Of a DNA stretch of 64,000 nucleotides, positions 21,589-33,046 are shown piece by piece. Position 1 is the first letter of the stretch. Each line of letters begins with the position of its first letter. A model generated the notes under the pieces. The model ran no database searches, had not been told where the DNA came from, and saw nothing but the letters and a program-made list of their open reading frames with translations. The position numbers and the translations under genes were made by a program. This DNA is from Auriscalpium vulgare (taxonomy: Eukaryota; Basidiomycota; Agaricomycetes; Russulales; Auriscalpiaceae), in NCBI GenBank assembly GCA_019915015.1, contig JAHBBC010000023.1:124001-188000 (forward strand), read 5' to 3'.

Positions 21589-22300
21589 GATATACCCATG
21601 GCTAATCCGAGTCTTCTATACTGTCTACAACGAGACTTTCAAGAACGATCCAGAAGAACGATCCGGAGAGTCGCAGCGATCAAATCGCAATCATTGGTAA
21701 CTCTATCTCCATGCTCACCCGCGAACCAAGCATACGCCTCGTGGCTGCGGCACCCCCGGCATATACAAGTTTGTCGCAAAATTGTGGAAGGAGGAGCCAT
21801 CCGGGCCGCCGCCGTCGAGGACGCACATGCACGCGGGCACAGCGGCTCTCCAGCACCTTCTGCTAGGTGTCAAGTCGCGCACGCCCCTTAACGAGGTGGT
21901 AGAGGCTATCAGCTCCCCGAACGCCGTCGTTCAGATTGGCCTGTCTCGTTTGCAGAATGCGCTCAAAGAAAAGAGCCTTGCGGTCGATCGCATCAGCTAT
22001 TACGTCAACGTTTTGAACACCCTTGGGTGCGGCAGTGGCCATCCACTTCGTCATGCAATCCTTCACGAGGGCGGCATGGCCGTGGTGACCAAGACACTAC
22101 TTAAGCTCTCCTCCACGGACCATCTTCCCCGACATCATTCCCGCCCTCAGCGCATGCTCTACGTTCCTACACAACCTCGTCGGGGCGGAGGAAGGCATCC
22201 CCAAGCAGATGATCGACGAAGGTTTCTTCCAGGCCTACGTCAACACGAGCCCGCTCTTCGCGAGGTTCAATTCCAATTTCCAGCGCATAATTGCGTAGGG
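21589..22300 (+). pseudogene. 5' half of MYND-finger protein pseudogene
   Basis: Begins with a MANPSL start and resembles the N-terminal helical repeat region of agaricomycete MYND-type proteins (RVAAIKSQS, AKLWKEEPSGPPPS, HAILHEGGMAVVTKTLLKL, IPKQMIDEGFFQAYVNTSP). The recognisable stretches lie in different frames, so at least three frame changes are present and no full frame survives. It breaks off near 22300, and the rest lies at 25260-26343 after about 3 kb of inserted DNA. Confidence 0.65.
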
Positions 22301-22719
22301 CCACTTCGCGGCAGGGCCCGCTACCTGGCTCCTTATCCTTATGCGCACGGGCCTGTGATTCATACAACACTAATCAAAAGACGATTTATTGTGGTATATA
22401 AGTCGCCAAAGAGTGAATGAGTGCCTCAATGCGCGCGAGGCTTCGGCAGACCCAGCCTGCCACTCGCGCAGTCAGCAGAAAGTATGTATGGCATGCCAAG
22501 TGATTGCCACTAAGTTGTAAGATAACCACGCTGCAAGGAAAATTGAACGCGCCGCGCTGCAGGAGGTCAGGAAACCATCGGTTTCTTGTACGCCCTGTCT
22601 GCATCCATAGTCAGTTTTGTCCTTCGACCCCAAGGGCAACAGCTCTAAATGCTCGCACAAAAGTGACAGGAGGTGGAGGGCATAACCCTCCGCAAGAACC
22701 ACATCAAATACAGCATTAA

Positions 22720-23337
22720 CTAGAGATGCTCGTGTACTGTTTGCAACCATAAATGAGCGCATGCGCGCGCGATATTGCCCTGCGCGGCGCATTGTCCGGA
22801 AAATACATGCCGTGCCAGCACGGCCTGTTGGTCATCCACGTTGCCATAATTGTCGTGCAGACCATGCTCGTGCAAATGCTGTTGCAAGGCAGCGGTATCA
22901 CCAGAGAAAATGTATTCGTAGCGGGGATCAGCCTGACGTAAAAGGATACAGGGCAGCGAATAATCAATCGGCAATGAAGACGACGCATAGAGCGGGTCAT
23001 GGGGAATATCCCGCATGGGAGGGCATAGAGTGGTGTGAATATACGGGCAGGTTCGACGTGGTGACTGTGAGTACATGTTGAGGAGGTAAGAAATAAGAGA
23101 GAATTAGCACACACCATGGATAGCGCCATTGCGGGGAAGACACATTTGTGGCCGTGTGGAAGCATTGGTAGCAGAGAGCCAGTCACATGCAAGGACAACA
23201 TCAGAGGGGAGCCCAGAGGAGAGCGCGCAGAAGACAACAGTGTCAGCGCCTTGAGCAGAATCCGAGGAGATCGTCGCACGGAAGATGGATCCGTCTTTGA
23301 GAGAGTCCGGTTGATATTAACTTCAGAGGGCGAGGGA
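22720..23337 (-). CDS. hypothetical protein, 3' exons of a spliced gene interrupted upstream
   Basis: Exon upstream of 23113 (reading FRATISSDSAQG, GLPSDVVLACDWLSATN) joins across a GT-AG intron (23112-23065) to an exon 23064-22720 ending in YIFSGDTAALQQHL ... HLWLQTVHEHL and a stop. I do not recognise the family, although its look is of a multi-copy fungal family. Coding-like sequence seems to continue upstream at 25190-25018 beyond the foldback element, which would then sit inside this gene. Function unknown. Confidence 0.4.
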
Positions 23338-25015
23338 CTTCAGTTGCGTGCCAGACCGGTCGGGGCTCGTATGTGCAGCCCGCCCGGTCCTGGCGGGATC
23401 CCGCCCGTACCGCGCGGGCTCAGCGCGCCCAGCAATGCTGGAGCAGCTGGAGCGCGCGCGCATCGAGGAACCCCACCAGAACCGGGCGGATGCCGCCCGG
23501 TCTGCGCGTCGCTCGGGCACCCTACCGCTGCCATGGACCGCCGGCGCCGGCGCCCCGCCTGCCATGTGCGGGCCCGCCTGGTCTGGCACGCGCACGCGTT
23601 CTGCTCATCGCACTCGTTGTGCGTCGCCCTCTATGCCTGGCCCTCCTCCTCGCCATCGCTGCGCGGCTCTGCGCGTTGCCTTTCCTGCACACCCCCGCTC
23701 CCCGTGCAGCCGTGCTCGCTGTCCGCCCATGCGCGTTGCCCTCGCTGCGCGCGCCCATGCCCATCGTTTTATCTGCATGTCATCTTCGTCGTCCCTGCGC
23801 GTCCCTGCACGACGCCCTCGCCGCGCGCGCCTGCTCCTCGACTCGCCGCCCTTTTCATACACACCTGGCAGTCGTCTTTGTCGTGCGTCCGTGTGGTCTT
23901 GTCGCGTGCCCTGGCGGTCCTCATTGTTGGCGACTTGTCACGCAGTTGACCGGGATGCTGATGAGATGATGTTGGGGATGCGAGGGTGTGGGGAAGGTAC
24001 GGGGTTTGGGGCAGGAGGTAGGCAGGAGGGGCGGGTGGTGGTCGGGAGAAAGTGGGCTTCGCTGCCGTTGAACCTGCCCGAGAGTCACGCGGTCACGTGG
24101 CTCTGTTGATTGCACTCGTGGGAATCTGCCTTGGGGCCGACGCCTTTCAGTTTCACTTGTCACTCGCCCACTTGCGTCGCTTCCGCCCCGCACGCCCGGC
24201 CATCCGCCCCCCGACTTCTGCAAGACCGGCTTGCGCAGTCTTGTATGGCGCCATACCAGGCGCCTCCTGGCTGCGCAGCAAGGACACCACACATGGGCAC
24301 ACAGTGAGGACCATGAGGACGACGCGCAGCAAGGACGGCGCCACCCGCATGGGCACGCAGCGAGGGCAATGCGCATGGCCACACAATGAGCGCGAGGAGC
24401 ATGGGCACGTAGCCACGACGCCATGAATGCAAGGTGCGTACGCTTAGAGCGTTGACAAGGAGCGGCGCGCAGCAAGGGCAACGCGCAGGGCCGCAGCAGG
24501 GTTCGGGACACAGGCGAGGAGTATGGGTGGACGACGACAGCAAGAAGGGTGAGGCGGCGAGAACGACGTGCGCGACGAGGATTGCACGCCAACGGCGGCG
24601 GCGAGGGGCGCACGACGACGGCGACGAGGGGCGTGCAGCAAGGGCGACAACGTTCGCAACGCGAGGCGCGCAGCGAGGGCGTCGAGCTGGGGCGCGTGGT
24701 GCGGACAACGAGACGCGCACGGTGCAGGCGGCGAGCAGGGGCGCGCGGTGTGGGCGACGGCGAGGGGCGCGCGGTGTGGGCAGCAAGGGGCACGCGCGTG
24801 GACGAGGCGGGCCCGCACATGGCAGCGGTAGGGTGCCCGAGCGACGCGCAGACCGGGCGGCATCCGCCCGGTTCTGGCGGGATTCCTCGATGCGCGCGTG
24901 CTCCAGCTGCTCCAGCATTGCTGGGCGCGCTGAGCCCGCGCGGTACGGGCGGGATCCCGCCAGGACCGGGCGGGCTGCACATACGAGCCCCGACCGGTCT
25001 GGCATGCAACTGAAG
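23338..25015. mobile_element. foldback element with about 198-bp inverted arms
   Basis: Arm 23338-23535 and arm 24818-25015 are near-perfect inverted copies (few mismatches in 198 bp), starting CTTCAGTTGC on both outer ends, and the complementarity continues inward after a short insertion. The 1.3-kb centre is very GC-rich with degenerate CGCGCAGCAAGGGC-type units. Long open frames across it in all six frames are a composition effect. No target duplication is evident. Confidence 0.75.
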
Positions 25016-25259
25016 AAGTACAGAGGGCAGAAAAAGAGAGGATGAAGGGCAGAGAAAGAATGGATGTGGGAAGGGCTCCGTCGACAGCCATCGACACAGG
25101 GACACCGTTGAGAGTTGACTGTGGGCAAGATGAGAGAATAGTTGTGAATTGATTGGCAAACGGCTCGTTATAATAGATGGAGAAGACCAAGAGGGGACCG
25201 TAAAAATGCGTGCGTCGTCAAGGAGAAGGGAAAGACAATGAAGACGCGGGAGGTGCCGA

Positions 25260-26343
25260 GCTTTAAACTCAGTGCACAGCTTTTTGCAAGATCCACTCCC
25301 GATTGCAGTAAAATGGGCCACGATTGCACTACAAGACCCACTACTATTGGTAGCGGGAATAACCTCTTCGCTTGTCGGGGACATCACCCCGCGGTATCTC
25401 GTTTTCAGGACGATTGTCTCGGTTGCCAGCGCTGCTTTAGACCAGCTTGACGCCGCGGACGTCCGCGCGAAGATAGCTCGCTCGCCCGTTCGTTACCAAG
25501 ACGCGTGGGACGCCATGCAAAAGCTTGCGAAAGACCGTTGAGTCACCCTGAGGGAATTGGGCGACTTTATGAGGAAGGAGTTGGGGTGCTGCGACTATGT
25601 GGGCCCGCACTTCCTCGATATTTTGCTACTGGCGGCTGACAGTTCGTTACTCAAGTGCCGGAAGTCTTCGTCAAAGACGTCTCTTCGAAGGGGCTCCGGT
25701 GGCCGAACGACCCTGTATTGCTCGCAGAAATGTCAAGTCGGAGGTTGGGGAAAAGGCCATCCAATGGAGTGCAAGCTGAAGCAGGAAGAAAAGAAGAGCA
25801 CGTGTCTGCACCTCCTGTGCCTTGGCGAGCAGCGCCTGACCCTGCGCTTCAGCTTCCCTGGCGACCTTCTTCTACCGCGACGACCGTGGGTTCCACAACC
25901 AGCTCGCCATGACGGACGCGCGCCTCAACGCGCCGCGCTTCCGCAAGATGGTCGCGTGTGATTTCCTCGACGTACCCAACGCCGAGCTTGGCGTACACAT
26001 CGACTATACCGTCTTCCCGCCCACTTATTCTGTGTTCCGCCTGCGCGACCGCGACTTGACCTCAGAAACGCACCCGTCGGTGAGCGGCGCGCGCGAGGCG
26101 CGCATAGAGGCGGTCCTGGAGAAGGCGATCGTCAGCGAGGGGCGGATGATGTTTATTGAATCGCTAGTTGGGATGGTCGAGTCGTCGAAGATCGTGCTGA
26201 CACTAATGCACGACACGGTGAGGCACGAACCCGAGGAGAGCCCGGCGCGCCACCGGAAGTTATTGTACCCAAAAGAAACGGGATCTGACGCTGCTATGGC
26301 AAACTTCTTGAACAGTTTCGATTACAGCCCCGGAGATCTCTAA
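25260..26343 (+). pseudogene. 3' half of MYND-finger protein pseudogene
   Basis: Resumes with VAGITSSLVGDITPRYLVFR and DAADVRAKIARSP, has a stop after QKLAKDR near 25541, then a decayed MYND finger (TTLYCSQKCQVGGW ... GHPMEC) and finally an intact 144-residue frame at 25909-26343 (RFRKMVACDFLDVPNAELGVHIDY). The first finger cysteines are disturbed and several frame changes occur. MYND fingers bind zinc and mediate protein contacts; here the gene is clearly dead. Confidence 0.7.
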
Positions 26344-26481
26344 TGATATAGCGGACTGCATATTCCCGAAACATCCTACTATGTGTCTTGACGCATAAGA
26401 CGGCGACCTCGACAGTATTCTGTTGCGCAACGAGTCAGCAAGCAAGCACGCGATGTGTTGCTTTCAAGAGTACATTACCAT

Positions 26482-28188
26482 TCAAGATGATGGAATCGTG
26501 ACCGTAGTCGCGTATAAGGTCAGCGCAGTGCTCATTGAGTCGTATATGGTCGTAGCTTGGTCGAGCCACACCGCCATAATATCGGGCATGTCCTGCGAGA
26601 GACAGTCAGCTCCCGTACCGAAGCCACAAGGTGATCCCCACGTACTGCATCATCTGCGCCGTCTTGAAGCCACCCAATGAGCTTGGTGCAGTCGTTTGCG
26701 ACGTCCTGCCACACCTGCGTGAACATGCCGAGGTGAGCGGTGAGGACCGGGATGTCATTCGTCGCAGTGGCATTCAGCTGGCCCTGTACTGCGTTGATCA
26801 GGTCGATTTCGGTACGGTCGGCGTCAACCTGTCCCTGCAACCCTTGGACCTTCCTCTTGTCTCCTGTGGCGCAAGGTTGTGAGTAAATAAAGCAATGCGA
26901 ATTAAATGGATCCTGACCGTCCATCACGGTGGAGAGCGTGATCTCAGTTACAGCAAGGATGCCTTCCGTAATCAAAGTAGTGATCTGAAATGGAGGGCCA
27001 TCCCAATATAAAAACTGTCGCCCGGACAACAGATATGGCAAACGTACGATGATGAACGGGGCGAACTGAGGTAGAGTTGCCACTAAAGCTCCAGCGCCTA
27101 AGAGTTCAGCGCCCATAGCAATAGCTAGAATGCGTATCTGTAGCAAAAGCAATTAGCAAGCATGGCCATGTCTAAAATGGTGACAGAGAAAGCGCACATC
27201 CGATTGCAATCTGGCGATCTCTGCATTTAAATTTCCAATTTGCTACAACAAATCAGTTAACGAAGAACGGCTCGCAAGAATTGTGGGTTGACAAACGTCT
27301 AGCAGGTTGTTGATGTCCGCCGTATCTTGCGCCTCGCGGTCCTTCGCGAAGTCGACAAACACGCCAGTGAATTCGGTGATGTCGGAAGCTAGCTGTGCGA
27401 ACCCCGTAGCTAGGAGGTCGGAGGAGGTTTGGAAAGTCGCGGATTTCTGATACTCATAGTGAGGAATTGCGTGAAGAAATTGTATCGGGATGAAGCTTAC
27501 GTTGATGAAATTGTTGATCGCTGCGATTTTCGAAGTTGTCGCAATGTCATCGTCATCGACAATCACCAAGATGCCCTCGTTGAATTCTATGGAAGTAATT
27601 TATTAGTAACTCAGAATGCACACAGTCGCGAGAAACATCACCATCCGCATATCCGGCGATTGCGCTGGCTTGGTTCTTGGCACTTTGCAACAAGGTCAGA
27701 TACCGCTACAAGAGCCACGCACCGTCTATCATCAGCGTTTGCTACAGCATGGAACGTGACGCGGGACGACGCACATTGCGGAAATCCTGCCACGCTGGGA
27801 AGAATTTCTGCGGCTGGAGATTGTCATTGTCGATAGTTTGAAGTCTCGTCCCGATGGCAGTGAAATTATTGGCGATACCGGCTGCAACCGCGGCAGCGGC
27901 AGCGACATCACTGGCAAGATGGTCCTGAGCGGTTGACGACTGCGCCACCTGGACCAGGGATATCTGCGCTTGCGTTTGCTGCGCCGGCGTAAGTGTCACC
28001 ACCGGGAAGTCCTGTGCACATGCTAAAGGGGAATGATGGGAGTAAGTAGGCGATGGAAACGATAGCAGTAATTATTACCTGGCAAAACAAGGGCACTGCC
28101 GAGACTATAGGAAGATGAGTGAGGTAGAGCCCCAGCCTGGAAGCCTAGCTTACACGATGATAGCGCTGAGCTTGTGCAGAGAGAACAT
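26482..28188 (-). CDS. secreted helical protein, possibly of the alpha pore-forming toxin type (copy A)
   Basis: Eleven exons: 28188-28154, 28104-28079, 28022-27775, 27705-27642, 27586-27501, 27446-27297, 27242-27198, 27137-27048, 26984-26918, 26863-26646, 26592-26482; 1140 nt, 379 residues, no lesion. The N-terminus (MFSLHKLSAIIV, then Ala/Leu-rich to ACAQ) looks like a cleaved signal peptide. The mature part is mostly predicted helix, with a hydrophobic double segment around residues 219-270 between two amphipathic regions, and a conserved WQDV...LIGWLQDG block. This arrangement recalls ClyA/HBL/XaxA-type pore formers, but I infer it from pattern only. Copies B and C (29882, 33047) are clear paralogues with matching exon lengths (64, 218 nt). 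Confidence 0.65.
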
Positions 28189-29881
28189 AATGACGGCGGG
28201 TGACTGTGCTGAGTAAAATCGACGCTGACAGGTCGACGAGCCAGCACTGTTGTGCCAGTATGCCTTTATAGAAAAACCCATCTCTCCGGTACTGAGTGCA
28301 TGCGCCAAAAGGAGAGCAGAGCAGCATGGGCCCGAGCTCCTCGGCTTCAGCAGATTCCCGAGAGTCCGAGATAAAGACGATCACGCGTGCTCACCGCAGG
28401 CACAAAGTCTCAGGACGTGGACTCACATCGAGGCCATCCGGAGATCACACGAGAATCCCCCCGGATGGCAGAAAGCATGCATAACGCTCAGCATGCGACA
28501 GCTCCGCACGGAAGTGCCGTAGGTCAGTGCCATAGGATACCCCACCGTCGACAAGACCCTGCGAGGAAGTGTTCGGCGCAAGTAAAATCCTTGTCGCGCC
28601 AATGTCCTGCGGCGCCGTCAGTGCCACGACAGGAGCAGAAAGCTGAACGTAATTTAGGCCAGTGCGTGATAGACATGAGCGACGAAAGGGTGGCTTCAGG
28701 TAAGAGGTAAGACACGTAGCAAGGTCCTTCAAGTTGATGGATATCAGCCGTTCAAAGCCCGGCGGAAACGGGTCTGCAGAAGCATAGCAGATGATGCGAG
28801 CCAGAAAGACAGATCGCCTTGCTCTGTTGTTAGAGCCAGGTAGAATCACATACTAGAGGGTTGTCACGGCGTTAGTAGGCCGTAACTGTCACTAATATCG
28901 CGCCACGCTGGCCCGGCGGCCGACCTTTGCCGAAGCCGGCGGTTCCAACTCCGACGATGTCGACTTAGACTCTCTTGTGCTTTCCGCTCATCTGGAGCGA
29001 CCTTCAAAAGTATCTGCCAACGCCCGCAAGGAACAACGCCGATGTCGCTGCACCGCTGCGGACGATGCTGGAGGAGCGCGCCATGGTAGACAACTCGGTC
29101 GACCACGCGAGCCTGGAGACTCGTGCGATACAGACACTGCATATGCTATAAGATTGCGTGCTATGAATCTGACTGCGCAAAGCCGACTCAGCCCTCGCCA
29201 GCGAGTCCGATGGCACTTCGAGTTCCAACTCTTCGCTTCATCATCGTGTACACTGTATGGTAAGCATCACTCTAGAGCCTATCTGACGTCGAGGCTCATT
29301 CAAATAGTACCCTCACTCAACGCTTCGACATTTCCGTTGACTCAGGCTGCAATCGTTTTCTTTAACAAGTGGAAACGCCACCGTCGTGCCGCTGCCATCT
29401 AGTAAATGTTCATGTTGCGGTGATAAGCCGTCAAAGTGTCCTTCAAAGCGCATGGAGCTGACACCCGGAGGTCGGATGAGTGAAAGCTGCGACGGGCTTT
29501 GCGCGGCTGGGCCTAGGCCCTGCAGTACGACCGTTTCGTGTCAAGGGCCAGGCCCAGGAGTCAGAAGCACACCGCCGCCGCCACCAATCTGAGGTTTCAC
29601 TCCTGGGAGACGACGTCTTCTGAGCCCGGCCATTTCTTCCGCCGGCCTCGTCAATACAGCGACCACTAGACCTGGAGTCTCAGGCGTGGTCGCGGTTTCC
29701 TGGACCTCAGCCACAGGTTTCTTGGTATATAACAATATGCTGCCTAGCATTGAAAGACATAGCAGCTTCTTGCGGCACGCACTCGAGTCTCAACTGCTAC
29801 TCGTACGTTTTGTGTTCGTGATCGATTGGTGCCCATTGCTGATATTTGTCTTGTTTGCAGTTCTTCCACACGGTAATCACC
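28189..29881. other. intergenic, decayed duplicated DNA
   Basis: Holds sequence also found at 31763-31940 (for example around 28377-28545) and upstream of copy C (29405-29520 resembles 32577-32690). No intact gene. A TATATAA at 29726-29732 is a plausible core promoter for the following gene, and a polypyrimidine-AG just before 29861 may end a 5' intron. Confidence 0.4.
29726..29732 (+). promoter_or_regulatory. TATA-like box upstream of copy B
   Basis: TATATAA, about 150 nt upstream of the ATG at 29882; a similar GTATAAC is found upstream of copy C near 32899. Confidence 0.35.
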
Positions 29882-31175
29882 ATGTCAACCCTCGCGGCAC
29901 CTCGGTCGGGTACAGAGCTCAACAACAGCACCGACAATCAGCAGCAGTTTGCCGCTGAAGTTGCTGCTGCCGTTTCCGCTGCCACCAATGTCGCGCAGAC
30001 ATTCGTCACCTTCGGAAACACGCTGAAGACTTTCGACGACATGAATCTTCAGCCGACCAAGTTCGTGCCCGATTGGCAGAATCTGCAAAAGGTATGTGAG
30101 CTTGGGCAAATGAAAACGGAAACAAAAGTTGACTTCGTTTATTAGCGGTTCATCACGATCATGCAGTCAACTAGCACTCAGGCCAGTACTGTTGCAAGTT
30201 ACTCGTCGAGTCGGTGGTTCCTATCTGCACTACTACCAACAGGGCTAACCATTTTCTCGTATTTTTCGAGCAGCTTCTGACGACTATCCAGGACCCTTCT
30301 GTAGAAACAGCCGCAAAAGTCGCCGCGTTGCAGGACATCCTCAGCGTAGGTCGCGTTACTTCGCTGGTGCTCCACTCACCTTATCACTTTGCAGAAATTC
30401 GAAGGCGTGCAGCGCGACTCGGACTCACTCTCCGTCTCGCTCCAGCAGCTATCCTCAGACGTGGCGAACTCCACGGGCAATTACACTGGGTTCGCAAAAG
30501 ACAGGCTCAACAGCGACAATGCGCAGATCACTGATCTCGAAGGGAAGATCGGCTCCGCAACGGCAGATCTGGAGTGCAAGAAGACAACCGTGAGCTTCAT
30601 TGTGTGTTTTCTCTCCGTCACGGTGCAGATAAAGAACCACGTCAGCGCATCGTCGCTACTATAAGTACCATTTGGCAAGGCCCCGCCGCGGCTATTAACC
30701 TCACGGTCGATATAATGAGTGCGCGCATCTTCATCAACCTTAAGATTTATAACGATGCTCATTTTTGTTGTCTGATCAGAATTAGAAAATGCCATCGCGG
30801 AATTTCAGAGTCAAAAGCAAGTCCTCAGTGACGAAATCTCAGCCATCAACACTATACAGAACACCCTCAACCTCGCGCCGACCACCGACATCCTCAATCT
30901 CACTACGCATGTCACCCTGCTTACTGCTGTCTGGGAAGACGTGTCCGACAAGTCGACGAAGATAGTTGGATGGCTGAACGATGGCGCAGGCGATTCGGTG
31001 AGGGCTATGCTGTGTGTTGATGCATCCACTGGTCTGACGATGTCGCTCGTCGCTGCAGGATATACCGGAGGTGCTGCAGATATTCGTTAATGAAGCAGAA
31101 ACGATATACTTGACCATAGGGTCGGAGTTGCAGAAATATAGCGAGCAAATCCAGGGGTTGCCCGGTAGTTCTTGA
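29882..31175 (+). pseudogene. paralogue B of the helical, possibly pore-forming, family; splice acceptor lost
   Basis: Exons 29882-30091, 30146-30209, 30263-30345, 30395-30589, 30646-30718, 30780-30997 and 31059-31175 match copy C almost exactly, at an offset of 3165 bp in the first half. The acceptor of intron 2, AG at 33426-33427 in copy C, is AT at 30261-30262 here; the next AG downstream puts the following exon out of frame. The first Met (MSTLAAPRS) corresponds to a point after the signal peptide of copy A and no signal peptide is visible. The hydrophobic segment is short (about residues 185-209). The gene may be inactive or yield a shortened product. Confidence 0.6.
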
Positions 31176-31389
31176 CTCGCCCAATCATGTGGCGTAATTT
31201 ATCATTCCATCCAATCGAGTTAGCAAAGGAACGACGCTGCGAGGACTCGAGTACCAGTCGCACGGGCTGACACAGGCGGGAGTAGTGACATGGTATCAAG
31301 AATCGCAATTGGATATCAATGCCAACATGTACACGATCATAGTCCGCAAGAAAATGAGCACGCGGTGCTCTGCTGTCCAACAGATTGGC

Positions 31390-31760
31390 GAAGCCTCCCT
31401 CCTGCTGGCGACCGTGAACGCCTGCAAAGCCGCTAGCGCACTTTCGTCATCTTCTTCGCCAAGAACAACCCCAACATCTAGAACGAGACTCTGTCCCAAT
31501 GCAATATTTTGTCCCAATTACTTCACGGCAGCCGTCGAACAGCACCCGCTTGAGCGCGAGTGACTCTCAGTGAGGGTAGGTGAGAAACCGGAAGTTGGGA
31601 TTTGGAGCGATACCGAGCCAGAAGGGAGCGCAGCTCTGTCGCAGGCCGGACGAGGTTCACATGTACCTGGAACCAGAAGTACTCCAGCTCGCGACACACG
31701 TGTGCGCCCTGGTCGATTTCCTCTGCAAGCATACGGATGTGCAGGTTGTCCGAGACAGAA
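31390..31760 (-). pseudogene. F-box gene remnant with internal deletion
   Basis: Resembles the C-terminal half of the F-box gene at 34572-35834: HVNLVRPATELRSL then a jump to sequence near its end, with the part between missing. It lies 3' of copy B just as the intact F-box gene lies 3' of copy C, so it marks the other end of the tandem duplicate. Confidence 0.65.
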
Positions 31761-33046
31761 ACGATCACGCGTGCTCACCGCAGGCACAAAGTGTCAGAAT
31801 GTGGACTCACATGGAGGCCATCCGGAGATCACACGAAACATACCCCGGATGGTGAAGAGCCCGCGATACGCGTAACGCTCTAGATCTTCGACAGCTCCGC
31901 ACGGAAGTGCCGTAGGTCACGGCCACAAGATACCCCAATGCCAGGGACAACTTGAAGGTTGCTTGAAGGCCTCGCGAGGATACTTAGATGTGGTGCATAT
32001 ATGTTCCCGAGGTCCTGCGGCGCCGTAATCATCCCAGCACAGACAGAGAGTAAGATGTGCGTGACAAATATGAGCGACGAATTGGTAGCGGGAAGTCAGA
32101 GTCAGTTGCGAGTCGACTGGATGTCAGATGTCAGGCTTGTCGTTTGAAGCCCCGGCAAGAATGGGAGGTATAGTCCTAAGTCCACAAGAGCATAAAAAAG
32201 GGTCGGCATCAGTTCAAAAGATCGCCTTGCTGTTGTCGTTAGAGCCAAGTAGTAGAAACCCATAGAGAATGCGAGCAGAGCCGGGTTGGCCCCTGGTTGG
32301 CCCCGCGCTGCCCCGCGGTCACTGGGCGGCAATTTCCGGCCGCCCAACGTGGTGCCAGTGCCGGTTCCAAACTTCCTTAAATCCTTCATCTCAGTTTCAG
32401 TTTGCACTCACTTTTGAGTTTGTACTCACTTCTGATCGTAAGTCGTATATAAGGCACTCTGTTCCTATCTCACCTGCTCGCTTCAGTAGCACCAGGCTCA
32501 CTCAGCGCTTCAGCATCTCCGTTGTCTGCAACTGTCTTCACTTCGACAGGTACGATCGTCGTGCCGCCGCCAATCTAACGTCGCGTTGCGGTGTTACGCC
32601 GCTATAATGACAGGAGCTGACAACCGGAGGTTCGGGGGCTTCGGCTGAATGAAAGTTGCGAAGGGCTTTGTGCGGCTGGGCCTGCTGTGCGGACAACCGT
32701 CCCGAATCTCTCCTACCGCTTCGTGCCAGAGCCTTAGGCCCAGTTGTCATAATATACGACCGCCCACCAATCTGAGGTTTCACTGCGACGGACAGACGAC
32801 GTCTTCTGAGGCCCGGCCATTTCCTCCGCCGTGTCTTGGATCCTTGCCTGCCTCATCAATGCGGCGACCTGGATGGACCTCAGCCACAAGTTACTTGTGT
32901 ATAACAATGCTGCCTGGTATTTAAAGAGCCAGCGACTTCTGGCCGCACGCACTCGACTCTCCGCACTCGTACGTTTGGCGTTCGGATCGATTAGTGACCA
33001 TTGCTGATATTTGTCTTGTTTGCAGTTCTTCCACACGGTAATCACC
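31761..33046. other. intergenic duplicated DNA upstream of copy C
   Basis: Repeats the layout seen upstream of copy B, with the block 31763-31940 matching 28377-28545 and 32577-33046 matching 29405-29881. No gene recognised. Confidence 0.45.

Noticed and set aside
23330..25020. Target-site duplication of the foldback element
   Set aside because: Flanks GGGA and AAGT do not match; the ends may have been eroded.
23348..25387. Very long frames on both strands, up to 488 codons, in the foldback region
   Set aside because: GC-rich inverted repetitive DNA gives stop-poor frames on all strands; the products are Pro/Ala/Arg-rich without any domain and mirror each other.
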